From Actinomycetes bacterium (GTDB lineage Bacteria > Actinomycetota > Actinomycetes > Actinomycetales > Cellulomonadaceae): 15,278 bases of DNA. Every line of letters starts with the position of its first letter. Positions within the stretch are counted from its first letter, which is position 1. Under the pieces are notes generated by a model, which was not told where the DNA came from, searched no databases, and saw only the letters and a list, made by a program, of their open reading frames with translations. Positions 1 through 6,967 of the stretch are shown here, piece by piece. The stretch spans positions 1 to 15,278 of the forward strand of contig JAEWYD010000126.1 in NCBI GenBank assembly GCA_023462275.1, in the 5' to 3' direction. The translations under genes and the position numbers were made by a program.

Positions 1-124
1 GCAGGACCGCGTCGCCGACTACCCAGCATGGCTCCACCACTACAACCACCACCGACCCCACACCGGCATCGGCGGCGCCGTCCCCTCAGACCGCGTTCAC
101 AACCTCACGGGGAACTACACCTAG
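1..124 (+). CDS. IS481-family transposase, C-terminal fragment (cut by window start)
   Basis: The open frame from base 2 reads through to a TAG at 122-124 and gives about 40 residues, including the block WLHHYNHHRPHTGIGG and the ending NLTGNYT. A Tyr-Asn-x-x-Arg-Pro-His segment followed by Gly-Gly and a Pro-Ser step is typical of the C-terminus of IS481/IS3-like DDE integrase-fold transposases, just after the catalytic Glu. Everything upstream, including the catalytic core, lies outside the window, so whether the element is intact cannot be judged. I could not find a convincing terminal inverted repeat after the stop. The family assignment is fairly safe; the subgroup is an inference from the GNYT ending. 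Confidence 0.72.
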   Translation, partial: QDRVADYPAWLHHYNHHRPHTGIGGAVPSDRVHNLTGNYT

Positions 125-203
125 CCCGCGGCGCCCGGGCGCGCGGCGTCTGCGGCCCGCCCCCGAGCTGCAGACGCCGACCACATCTTCCGGGATTGCT
201 TGC

Positions 204-222
204 CGCGGAAGGCAATTCCGCG
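204..222. terminator. Possible stem-loop terminator after the transposase
   Basis: CGCGGAA (204-210) and TTCCGCG (216-222) form a perfect 7-bp stem around a 5-nt loop, about 80 nt after the transposase stop. There is no T-tract, which is common for actinobacterial terminators, so this is only a candidate. Confidence 0.3.
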
Positions 223-401
223 AAGCCACGGCGGCCCGGCAGGGCCTTGGGCCACGGAGGCGCCATCGGGCCCCCGAGCCGCCCACGGCGAGGCGAACGG
301 CGACGAAGCAGCGCGGGCGGCACCGGAAAGCCCCCCACTGGCCCCCGGCACGAGCCCCGCCGGCCCCGTGCATGAGCTCGAGTTCGAACATCCGTCGGTG
401 C

Positions 402-422
402 TGCGCACGTGAGTTGTGCGCA
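402..422. repeat. Inverted repeat TGCGCAC-7-GTGCGCA
   Basis: Two perfect 7-bp arms (402-408 and 416-422) are separated by 7 nt, directly before the hexamer tandem repeat. It could be a protein-binding site or simply part of the IS flank; no neighbouring start codon ties it to a gene. Confidence 0.35.
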
Positions 423-433
423 CGGCGGACGGT

Positions 434-513
<80 letters not shown>

Positions 514-566
514 CAGGGGTTCCGCGCAGGGATCGAGTCGGCCGGCGCCTCGCGCGGCCGAAGCGG

Positions 567-986
567 TCAGCCCACCCAGAGGTAGACGGCGTCGCCGCTG
601 TCGGTCGCCCGGGACGCCAGGTCCGCGATGCGCTGCACGAGCTCGCCCAGGCCCGTCGCGTGCGCCATGCCCTCCGCCTGGGCCCACGCCTGCGCGACGT
701 CGTCGACGGCGTCGGGCTCCTCCGAGCCGGCAAGCTCCGTCAGCGCCTCGCACCAGAACTCCGGCAGCTCCACCAGCGACTCGTGCTCGAGGTCGACCTC
801 CATCGCCTCGGTGTCGCCGGACCCGAACCGCACCACGCGCGCGACGATCTGGCCCAGCTCGTCGAGGTCCTCAGGCGCCACGTCCAGGTCGAGGTGCGGG
901 GCCTCCGGCGGCGTCGCACCGGCGTCGAGCGCCTCGGCGCGGAGCAGCGCGCTCGCGTGCGTCCCGATGAACAGCTGCGCGACCAT
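567..986 (-). CDS. Small acidic hypothetical protein (139 aa)
   Basis: I do not recognise a named family. The ATG at 986 is preceded by a strong Shine-Dalgarno (GGGAGG, 5 nt spacing), so this start is preferred over the longer upstream reading, which would run backwards through the riboswitch and thiB. The product is acidic, soluble-looking and largely helical, rich in Asp, Glu, Ala and Leu, with a hydrophobic start (MVAQLFIG) and an aromatic end (YLWVG). No signal peptide, membrane segment or catalytic motif is seen. It is divergent from the thiamine operon, with about 240 bp between the two start codons, and is probably unrelated to it. A cytoplasmic protein is inferred. Confidence 0.75.
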   Translation of the reverse strand: MVAQLFIGTHASALLRAEALDAGATPPEAPHLDLDVAPEDLDELGQIVARVVRFGSGDTEAMEVDLEHESLVELPEFWCEALTELAGSEEPDAVDDVAQAWAQAEGMAHATGLGELVQRIADLASRATDSGDAVYLWVG

Positions 987-1059
987 GGCGACCTCCCTGT
1001 CCGGCGTCGGCGGGTGCCGCCGCCCCTCGAGCGTATCCGCGGCTCCCGCCCACCAGCGG

Positions 1060-1065
1060 TAGGGT
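1060..1065 (+). promoter_or_regulatory. Candidate -10 element for the thiamine operon
   Basis: TAGGGT fits the actinobacterial TANNNT pattern and would place a transcription start near 1072, just before the riboswitch begins. No good -35 hexamer is seen at the expected distance, so support is mostly positional. Confidence 0.3.
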
Positions 1066-1075
1066 CGCCCTCGAA

Positions 1076-1161
1076 CGACAGGGGAGCGTCGGACGACGCT
1101 GAGAGTGCGGCTCGCCGCAGACCCTCGAACCTGATCCGGGTGATACCGGCGTAGGGAGTCG
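1076..1161 (+). promoter_or_regulatory. TPP riboswitch (THI element)
   Basis: The characteristic conserved blocks are present in order: AGGGGAGC, GCTGAGAG (1098-1105), then ACCCTCGAACCTGATCCGGG, and TACCGGCGTAGGGAG. The outer CGAC (1076-1079) and GTCG (1158-1161) can close helix P1. This RNA class binds thiamine pyrophosphate and lowers expression of thiamine biosynthesis or transport genes. It sits 66 nt upstream of the thiB start on the same strand. The family is established; repression of this operon follows by inference from that family. Confidence 0.96.
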
Positions 1162-1204
1162 GGAATCTCGGGGACCGGCCGCGACGGGCGGCGCGGGAAC
1201 CACC

Positions 1205-1223
1205 CCTCCGGAGGTCCAGGAGG
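1205..1223 (+). promoter_or_regulatory. thiB ribosome binding site with possible sequestering arm
   Basis: AGGAGG (1218-1223) lies 4 nt before the thiB ATG. CCTCC at 1205-1209 can pair with GGAGG at 1219-1223 (5 bp, 9-nt loop), hiding the site. The same CCTCC is also half of a CCTCCGGAGG palindrome (1205-1214). This would suit a translational expression platform for the riboswitch, but the pairing is my inference. Confidence 0.5.
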
Positions 1224-1227
1224 ACGC

Positions 1228-2325
1228 ATGTCACGTTCCATCCCCCACCGCCGCCGGGCCACAGCCCTCGCGGCACTCACGCTGACGGCGGCCACGGCGC
1301 TCGCCGGCTGCTCCGTCGTCGGCCAGTCCGACGACGGCGCCGAGGCCAGCCCCGGCGCGTCGCCGAGCGCGGGCGCCGCGACCGGCACCGTCGTGCTCGT
1401 CACGCACGACTCCTTCGCCCTGCCGGACGAGATGATCGCGAAGTTCGAGTCCGACACCGGCCTGACGCTCGACGTCCGCGCCCCCGGTGACGCGGGTGCC
1501 CTCGTCAACCAGCTGATCCTCACCAAGGACGAGCCGCTGGGCGACGTCGTCTTCGGCATCGACAACACGTTCGCCAGCCGCGCGATCGACGAGGGCATCC
1601 TGGAGCCGTACACGCCGAAGGGCGCGGTCGCGGACCTCGCCGCGGACGACGCCGGCAGCCTCACCGCGATCGACAAGGGCGACGTGTGCATCAACGTCGA
1701 CCACGAGTGGTTCGCCGAGAAGGGCCTCGCCGAGCCGACGACCTTCGCCGACCTGGCTGACCCGGCGTACAAAGACCTGCTAGTCGTGACGAACCCCGCG
1801 ACGTCGTCGCCCGGCCTGGCGTGGCTCGCCGCCACCGTGGGCGCCTTCGGCGAGGACGGCTGGGTCGACTACTGGACCAAGCTCCGCGCGAACGGCGTGA
1901 AGGTCGACGCGAGCTGGTCCGACGCCTACTACGTCGACTTCTCCGGCCCCTCGAGCGACGGCGACCGTCCGCTCGTGCTGTCGTACGCGTCGTCGCCGCC
2001 GTACGAGGTGCCCGAGGGCGCCACGCAGGCCCCGACCGGCGCGCTGCTGGACACCTGCTTCCGGCAGGTGGAGTACGCCGGCGTGCTCGCCGGCGCGAAG
2101 AACCCGGACGGCGCCCGCGCCGTCGTCGACTGGCTGCTCTCGCCCGACGTGCAGGCGGCCATCCCGGAGAACATGTACATGTACCCGGTGACCGACGTCG
2201 ACCTGCCGGAGTCCTGGACGAAGTACGCCCCGCTCGCGCCCAAGCCGGTCGAGGTCGACCCGGCGGACATCGCCGCGCACCGCGACGACTGGATCCAGAC
2301 CTGGACCGACACGGTCGTCGGCTGA
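1228..2325 (+). CDS. thiB: Thiamine ABC transporter, substrate-binding lipoprotein
   Basis: This 365-residue protein should capture thiamine (and probably its phosphates) outside the membrane and deliver it to the ThiP permease. The N-terminus has basic residues, a hydrophobic segment and the lipobox LAGC with Cys at residue 28, so it is a lipid-anchored extracytoplasmic protein, followed by a Ser/Ala/Gly-rich spacer to about residue 52. The mature part shows ThiB-like blocks: GDVVFGIDNTFASRAIDEG, VCINVD, and TNPATSSPGLAWLA. The start is fixed by AGGAGG 4 nt upstream. It is the first gene after a TPP riboswitch and is followed after a single base by the permease gene, which together make the thiamine assignment strong. 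It is slightly longer than usual for the family because of the N-terminal spacer. Confidence 0.92.
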   Translation: MSRSIPHRRRATALAALTLTAATALAGCSVVGQSDDGAEASPGASPSAGAATGTVVLVTHDSFALPDEMIAKFESDTGLTLDVRAPGDAGALVNQLILTKDEPLGDVVFGIDNTFASRAIDEGILEPYTPKGAVADLAADDAGSLTAIDKGDVCINVDHEWFAEKGLAEPTTFADLADPAYKDLLVVTNPATSSPGLAWLAATVGAFGEDGWVDYWTKLRANGVKVDASWSDAYYVDFSGPSSDGDRPLVLSYASSPPYEVPEGATQAPTGALLDTCFRQVEYAGVLAGAKNPDGARAVVDWLLSPDVQAAIPENMYMYPVTDVDLPESWTKYAPLAPKPVEVDPADIAAHRDDWIQTWTDTVVG

Positions 2326-2326
2326 C

Positions 2327-4066
2327 GTGACCGACGTCGTCGTGCCGGGCCGGCCGCCGCGCAGCGTGCGCGCGCGGTGGTCCGGCGCGACGGCGGGTCG
2401 CGGGCTCGTGTGGGCGCTGGCCGCGGGAGTGCCGCTGGCGTTCCTCGCAGCATTCTTCGCGTACCCGGTGCTCAGCCTGGTCGGGCGCGGCTTCGTGTCC
2501 GACGGCGCCCTGGATCTCGGCGCGTTCGCCGAGGTGTTCGGGCGCGCCCGCACGTGGCAGGTGCTCTGGCTGACGTTCGCGCAGGCGGGCGTGGCCACGG
2601 CCGCCGCGGTCGTCCTCGGCGTGCCGGGGGCCTACCTGCTGTACCGCACGCGGTTCCGCGGCCAGGCGCTGCTGCGGGGGCTCGTCGTCGTGCCGTTCGT
2701 GCTGCCGACCGTCGTGGTGGGCGTCGCGTTCCGCTCCGTGCTGTCCGCACACGGGCCGCTGGGGTTCCTCGGCTGGGACGGGACATTCGCGGGCGTGGTG
2801 GCGGCGCTGGTGTTCTTCAACTACGCGGTGGTGGTGCGGACGGTCGGCGGGTTCTGGTCCCAGCTCGACCCGCGCACCGAGCAGGCCGCGAGGTCCCTCG
2901 GCGCCCCGCCGTGGCGGGCGTTCTGGCAGGTCACGCTCCCGGCCCTGACGCCGGCGATCGCCTCGGCCGCGGCCGTGGTCTTCCTCTTCTGCGCGACGTC
3001 GTTCGGCGTGGTCCTCGTGCTCGGCGGCCTGCGGTACGGGACCGTCGAGACCGAGATCTGGGTGCAGACGACGCAGATGCTCGACCTGCGCTCGGCCGCC
3101 GTGCTGTCGGTGCTGCAGGTCGTCATGGTCACCGCGGTGCTGGTGGCGGCGGGGCGGGCGCGGGCGAGGCGGGAGCGCGCCCTGACCCTCGCGGCGCCCG
3201 AGCGGGTGCGGCCCCTGCGCCTGGCGCTCCGCGGGCCCGAGGCGCGGTGGGCGGACCGGCTGGCGGTCGCGGTGACCGGCGTCGTCGGCGTCGGGCTGCT
3301 CGGCCTGCCGCTCGCGACCGTGGTCGTACGGTCTCTGCGCACGTCGACGGGCTGGGGCCTGGACAACTACGCGAACCTGGCGACCACGGGCGGCCGGAAC
3401 ACCCTCGACGTGACGGTGTGGGACGCGGCCCTGACCTCGCTGCGCACCGCCGTCGACGCGACGACGCTCGCCGTGGTGGTGGGCGGCCTCGTGGCGCTGG
3501 TCGTGTCGCGCCGGCCGCGGTCCCGGGGCGCGCGGCGCGCGGTGCGGGTGCTCGACGCGCTGTTCATGCTGCCCCTCGGCGTCTCCGCGGTGACGGTCGG
3601 GTTCGGCTTCCTCGTGTCGATGCACCAGCCGTTCGGCCTGGACCTGGACCTGCGCGGCTCGCCGGTGCTCGTGCCCATCGCGCAGGCCGTCGTCGCCGTC
3701 CCGCTCGTGGTGCGTACCGTGCTCCCCGTGCTCCGTGCGATCGACACCCGCCTCCACGAGGCCGCCGCCGTCCTGGGCGCCGGCCCGGCGCGCGTCCTGG
3801 CGCACGTCGACTGGCCGGTGGTCGCGCGGTCGCTCGGCATCGCCGTCGGGCTCGCGTTCGCCGTGAGCCTCGGCGAGTTCGGCGCGACGTCGTTCCTCGC
3901 CCGCCCGGAGCACCCGACGCTGCCCGTGGTGATCTTCCGGCTGATCGGTCGGCCGGGGGCCGAGAACCTCGGCATGGCGTTCGCCGCGTGCGTCGTGCTC
4001 GGCGCGGTGACCGCGCTGGTCATGGTGCTCGCCGAGCGCCTCGGCTCGGGCGCGGGGGAGTTCTGA
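2327..4066 (+). CDS. thiP: Thiamine ABC transporter, fused permease
   Basis: This 579-residue polytopic membrane protein has two homologous permease halves in one chain, the arrangement typical of ThiP. Each half carries the EAA-type cytoplasmic loop that docks on the ATPase: EQAARSLGAPPWRAFWQ near residues 185-201 and EAAAVLGAGPARVLAHVDWP near 478-497. About twelve hydrophobic segments are visible, with a basic stretch at 276-312 linking the halves. The GTG start is one base after the thiB stop, with no clear Shine-Dalgarno, so translation is probably coupled to thiB. The stop overlaps the thiQ start by one base. The role in carrying thiamine across the membrane is established for the family; the substrate here rests on the riboswitch and ThiB. 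Confidence 0.92.
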   Translation: MTDVVVPGRPPRSVRARWSGATAGRGLVWALAAGVPLAFLAAFFAYPVLSLVGRGFVSDGALDLGAFAEVFGRARTWQVLWLTFAQAGVATAAAVVLGVPGAYLLYRTRFRGQALLRGLVVVPFVLPTVVVGVAFRSVLSAHGPLGFLGWDGTFAGVVAALVFFNYAVVVRTVGGFWSQLDPRTEQAARSLGAPPWRAFWQVTLPALTPAIASAAAVVFLFCATSFGVVLVLGGLRYGTVETEIWVQTTQMLDLRSAAVLSVLQVVMVTAVLVAAGRARARRERALTLAAPERVRPLRLALRGPEARWADRLAVAVTGVVGVGLLGLPLATVVVRSLRTSTGWGLDNYANLATTGGRNTLDVTVWDAALTSLRTAVDATTLAVVVGGLVALVVSRRPRSRGARRAVRVLDALFMLPLGVSAVTVGFGFLVSMHQPFGLDLDLRGSPVLVPIAQAVVAVPLVVRTVLPVLRAIDTRLHEAAAVLGAGPARVLAHVDWPVVARSLGIAVGLAFAVSLGEFGATSFLARPEHPTLPVVIFRLIGRPGAENLGMAFAACVVLGAVTALVMVLAERLGSGAGEF

Positions 4067-5163
4067 TGGCGGACGACGGCGTGGTCGGCCGGGGCGGTCG
4101 CGGCCTCGCGGTGCGCGACGTCGTCGTGCACTATCGCGACGACGACGGGACGGTCGCGACGGCCGTCGCCGGGCTGAGCCTGGACGTGGCGCCCGGCGAG
4201 GTCGTGGCGCTGCTCGGACCCTCGGGCTCGGGCAAGTCGACGCTGCTGCGCGCCGTGGCAGGGCTCGAGCCGCTGTCGGCCGGGACCATCACCTGGGACG
4301 GCGCCGACCTGGCGGGCGTGCCCGTGCACCGGCGCAACTTCGGGCTGATGTTCCAGGACGGCCAGCTCTTCCCGCACCGGGACGTCGGCGGCAACGTCGC
4401 GTTCGGGCTGGCCATGCAGGGTGTGGACCGGACGGCGCGGCGCGCGCGCGTCGCCGAGCTGCTCGGGCTCGTGGGCCTCGAGGGGTTCGAGCACCGGGAG
4501 GTGGCGACCCTGTCGGGCGGCGAGCGGCAGCGGGTGGCGCTCGCGCGGTCCCTGGCGCCGCGCCCGCGGCTGCTGCTCCTCGACGAGCCGCTCTCGGCCC
4601 TCGACCGGGCGCTGCGGGAGCGCTTGGCCGGGGACGTGCGCGCGGCTCTCGTCGCGACCGGGACTACGGCGGTGTTCGTGACGCACGACCACGACGAGGC
4701 CTTCGCCGTCGCCGACCGCATCGCCGTCATGGACCTCGGCCGGCTGCTGCAGGTGGCCGAGCCAGCCGAGCTCTGGCACCGGCCGGCGTCGCGCCGGGTC
4801 GCGGAGTTCCTCGGCTACGAGGCGTTCGTGCCGGTCGCGGCCGCGCCGGCGGCGCTGCTCGCGGACCTGCCCGACGACGTCGCGCGCGGTACCGGCACAG
4901 GCGTCGGCGGGGCGGACGCCGTGCTCGCCCTCGGCCCGGGCTCGCTGCGCGCGGCGGCCGACGGCGCCCTGGCGGGCCGGGTCGTCTCGAGCGGCTTCCG
5001 GCGCGGCGTGGTGGAGAGCGAGGTGGACGTCGACGGCGTCGGCCGGCTCACGGTCGTGCAGCCGAGCGGGGCGTTCCTCGCGGCGTCGGCGGCGCTGCCC
5101 GCGCCAGGCGACGAGGTGCGCCTCGCGCCCGACCCGGCCGCGATCGCCGTCGTGCCCGCCTGA
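4066..5163 (+). CDS. thiQ: Thiamine ABC transporter, ATP-binding protein
   Basis: This 365-residue ATPase should power the ThiP permease from the cytoplasmic side. The nucleotide-binding domain is complete: Walker A GPSGSGKST (51-59), Q-loop Gln near 97, signature LSGGE (149-153), Walker B LLLLDEP (169-175), D-loop SALD, and switch His near 207 (VTHDHDEA). Residues from about 245 onward form an extra C-terminal region resembling the TOBE-like domains of larger transporter ATPases, so it is longer than the roughly 230-residue ThiQ of enteric bacteria. ATG overlaps the thiP stop (TGATG) and has GGGGGAG 5 nt upstream. It is the last gene of the operon. By sequence alone it could be taken for a polyamine or iron transporter ATPase; context argues for thiamine. 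Confidence 0.9.
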   Translation: MADDGVVGRGGRGLAVRDVVVHYRDDDGTVATAVAGLSLDVAPGEVVALLGPSGSGKSTLLRAVAGLEPLSAGTITWDGADLAGVPVHRRNFGLMFQDGQLFPHRDVGGNVAFGLAMQGVDRTARRARVAELLGLVGLEGFEHREVATLSGGERQRVALARSLAPRPRLLLLDEPLSALDRALRERLAGDVRAALVATGTTAVFVTHDHDEAFAVADRIAVMDLGRLLQVAEPAELWHRPASRRVAEFLGYEAFVPVAAAPAALLADLPDDVARGTGTGVGGADAVLALGPGSLRAAADGALAGRVVSSGFRRGVVESEVDVDGVGRLTVVQPSGAFLAASAALPAPGDEVRLAPDPAAIAVVPA

Positions 5164-5369
5164 GTCCATCGCTGCGCCGCAATCGTCCGAACGGGCAAGT
5201 CACGATTCGCCCATCGACCGGCAGGGAAGAGCTATGCGGGTGACCAGGAGCTGCGCAGGGGTGCGGCCATGGGGTGGCGTCCGCCCTCGACGATAGCGAC
5301 GGCGCCTTCGTACCCCGCGAGTAGCGGCTCGCAGACCGCGGACGTGAGTCAGCTTGTGGGGCGGTCCTC
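5164..5369. other. Intergenic gap between convergent genes
   Basis: The stretch between the ends of thiQ (+) and the minus-strand gene at 5370 is visibly richer in A+T than the operon. GGGCAA and TTcGCCC at 5193-5212 could form a weak hairpin, and GGGGCG/CGCCCC (5358-5363 and 5379-5384) another that overlaps the minus-strand stop codon. Neither has a T-tract. CCATCGCTGC right after the thiQ stop resembles the hairpin repeats farther right, but only over 10 nt. No gene is seen. Confidence 0.4.
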
Positions 5370-5798
5370 CTATCGGCTCGCCCCGTACTGCGTGGCGAAG
5401 GCATCTAGAAAGAGCCGATTGAGCGTGTTCTCGGCGTGCCCGAAGCCGAAGAGGAACACGGGCTTCTTACTTGACTGTCCGTGATTGATGCGCACGGTGA
5501 AGCCCTCATCGTTGAAGGCGAAGTCGGAAAGGTCGTGCCACCGGACACCGATGACCCTCGGGCCGACGACGAGGAAGAAGGCCTGGGTGCTGACCGCTGC
5601 TTGACCGGCGGTGCGATCCATCTTGTCGACTACGTGGATCCACGCGTGTCGGTCCTGAATGCCGAAGTCTCGCTCGATCGGCCCCCAGACGCGCTGGTCC
5701 TGCGTCCGAACTCGGCTGCGTGCGGCGAGCAGCACCACCAGTACCAGGGCGAGACCTCCGCCGATGACCATCAGCGCAACAACGATGCCCTCGGGCAT
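5370..5798 (-). CDS. Single-pass membrane protein of unknown function (142 aa)
   Basis: The N-terminus (MPEGIVVALMVIGGGLALVL, residues 1-20, continuing to about 25) is one hydrophobic helix followed by basic residues (ARSRVR), predicting a membrane anchor with a cytoplasmic domain of about 110 residues. That domain has several aromatic residues (RVWGPIERDFG, HAWIHVVDKMDR, VRWHDLSDFAF, VFLFGFGHAENTLNRLF) and looks like a folded alpha/beta unit. I do not recognise the family. The ATG at 5798 has no obvious Shine-Dalgarno (CCTGCCAAC upstream), so the start is less certain. Base and codon use are more A+T-rich than in neighbouring genes, which suggests acquisition by transfer. It converges on thiQ and is probably transcribed alone. 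Confidence 0.72.
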   Translation of the reverse strand: MPEGIVVALMVIGGGLALVLVVLLAARSRVRTQDQRVWGPIERDFGIQDRHAWIHVVDKMDRTAGQAAVSTQAFFLVVGPRVIGVRWHDLSDFAFNDEGFTVRINHGQSSKKPVFLFGFGHAENTLNRLFLDAFATQYGASR

Positions 5799-5938
5799 GT
5801 TGGCAGGCTATCGAATTCTGCACGCCACTGTGGTGATGACGATGTTCAGGGGGGCAGAGGGGCGTTCGTTACGCGTGCTGAGTGACCTCCTGGGCAGTAT
5901 CCCGTTGCCTAGGGGGCCGGATCGTGAATCGCGCGCTC

Positions 5939-5965
5939 CACCGGCACCGGTCGCGCGGGCCGGTG
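5939..5965 (-). terminator. Possible terminator after the VOC gene
   Basis: CACCGGC (5939-5945) and GCCGGTG (5959-5965) form a 7-bp stem 11 nt after the VOC stop. A shorter alternative (CACCGG with CCGGTG) overlaps it. There is no T-tract on the minus strand, so this is tentative. Confidence 0.35.
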
Positions 5966-5976
5966 TTTAGGGCCGG

Positions 5977-6372
5977 TCACCCGTCGAACGTCAGCTCCAG
6001 CGGCTCGCCGATCTCGACGACGTGCCCGTCCGGGTCCTCGCAGCGGAACACCGACTGGCCCCACTCCTGGCGCCGCACCGGGTGCACGATCGTCGCGCCC
6101 GAGTCCCGGACCGTACGCAAGGCGGCCTCGACGTCGTCCGTCTCGAGGTACACGAGCAGGTTGCCGCGCCCTTGGCGCTCCCGGCTCGCGTCGTCGGCGG
6201 CGCCGCGCACCGTCGCCGTGATGGCCGCCGCGTCGTGCAGCACCAGCCCGCCGGGGAAGAAGACGATCGAGCCGTGGTCGCGGACGACCTCCTGCCCGAG
6301 GACGTCCCGGTAGAACGCCACGGAGCGCCGCAGGTCCTGGACGAAGACGATCGTGTTGACGAAGCGGATCAC
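5977..6372 (-). CDS. VOC-superfamily (glyoxalase/dioxygenase-fold) protein
   Basis: This 131-residue protein fits one VOC domain made of paired beta-alpha-beta-beta-beta modules. The first module has VFVQDLRRSVAFYRDVLG near residues 8-25, the usual start of the fold. The second has LLVYLETDDVEAALRTV, and the end DPDGHVVEIGEPL is the standard closing motif with the metal-ligand-type Glu. The GTG start at 6372 overlaps the upstream TGA by 4 nt (GTGA), indicating translational coupling to the reductase gene. The family covers glyoxalases, dioxygenases and resistance proteins, so the substrate cannot be named. Longer readings upstream run antisense-like through the previous gene and were not used. 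Confidence 0.85.
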   Translation of the reverse strand: MIRFVNTIVFVQDLRRSVAFYRDVLGQEVVRDHGSIVFFPGGLVLHDAAAITATVRGAADDASRERQGRGNLLVYLETDDVEAALRTVRDSGATIVHPVRRQEWGQSVFRCEDPDGHVVEIGEPLELTFDG

Positions 6373-6884
6373 GAGGCCGGGGCGACCTTCCGCGCGGACC
6401 GGGGGACGACGTCGCCCGGCGTGATCCGCAGCAGGTGGTAGTCGGCGCCGCGCTCGAGGAGGTCGGCGTCCGACGTCGTGCGCGGCGAGATCCCCGCGTA
6501 GTGCGCGGCAGCCCGGCCGCCGGCCACGAGCACGCGCCGGTACTGCCCGATGTGCTCGGCGTCGAGCGGGAACGTCTCGGCGACGCCGTAGCGCGGCCGG
6601 CGCAGCGGCAGCCAGACCTCGACGCGGCCGTCGGCCTGGATGTTCTTCAGCCATTGGGCGCGCCGGTTGGTGGCGGCCCAGACGACGCCGTCGATCACCG
6701 CGTAGTTGCACGGCGTCTGCAGGCGGCGGCCCGAGGTGCGGCCGGTGTGCGTGACCACCATCGTCCTGCCCGTGAGCGGCGGCACGGCGCTCATCAGCCA
6801 GCCGAGGTGCCAGCGCCACAGCCGCAGCACCTGCGGGTTCATCCGCTTGAACGTCGCCTGCAGCTCCGTGAAGTCCGTGGCCAT
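6369..6884 (-). CDS. Nitroreductase/deazaflavin (F420)-dependent oxidoreductase family protein
   Basis: This 171-residue protein carries the split-beta-barrel signature of the Ddn-like family: MVVTHTGRTSGRRLQTP (residues about 42-58), a DGVVWAATN strand, then QWLKNIQADGRVEVWLP. Members use cofactor F420H2 or other flavins and are common in actinobacteria; the N-terminal amphipathic stretch (residues 5-36, several Trp) is often membrane-associated in this family. The ATG has a good Shine-Dalgarno (GGGAGG, 5 nt spacing). The gene overlaps the VOC gene by 4 nt, so the two form a pair that could act on the same reactive compound; that is an inference. The exact cofactor and substrate cannot be read from the sequence. 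Confidence 0.85.
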   Translation of the reverse strand: MATDFTELQATFKRMNPQVLRLWRWHLGWLMSAVPPLTGRTMVVTHTGRTSGRRLQTPCNYAVIDGVVWAATNRRAQWLKNIQADGRVEVWLPLRRPRYGVAETFPLDAEHIGQYRRVLVAGGRAAAHYAGISPRTTSDADLLERGADYHLLRITPGDVVPRSARKVAPAS

Positions 6885-6967
6885 CGCCCCTCCCCGTGGG
6901 TCCCGTGTCGATCATGGCCGCGGGCGGGGCGGGGTGTCCGGCGATTCGGGTCCCGGGTCGGCTGTCC

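Noticed and set aside
376..394. LexA/SOS box near GTTCGAAC
   Set aside because: Only a single half-like TTCGAA is present; the second half-site at the expected spacing is missing.
987..1835. N-terminal extension of the 567-986 gene
   Set aside because: It would cross the TPP riboswitch and run antisense to thiB; the ATG at 986 has a strong ribosome binding site.
2377..4065. Long plus-strand extension of thiQ back through thiP
   Set aside because: The extra residues are Arg/Gly/Ala-rich shadow of thiP in another frame; ATG at 4066 with a good Shine-Dalgarno starts a normal ATPase.
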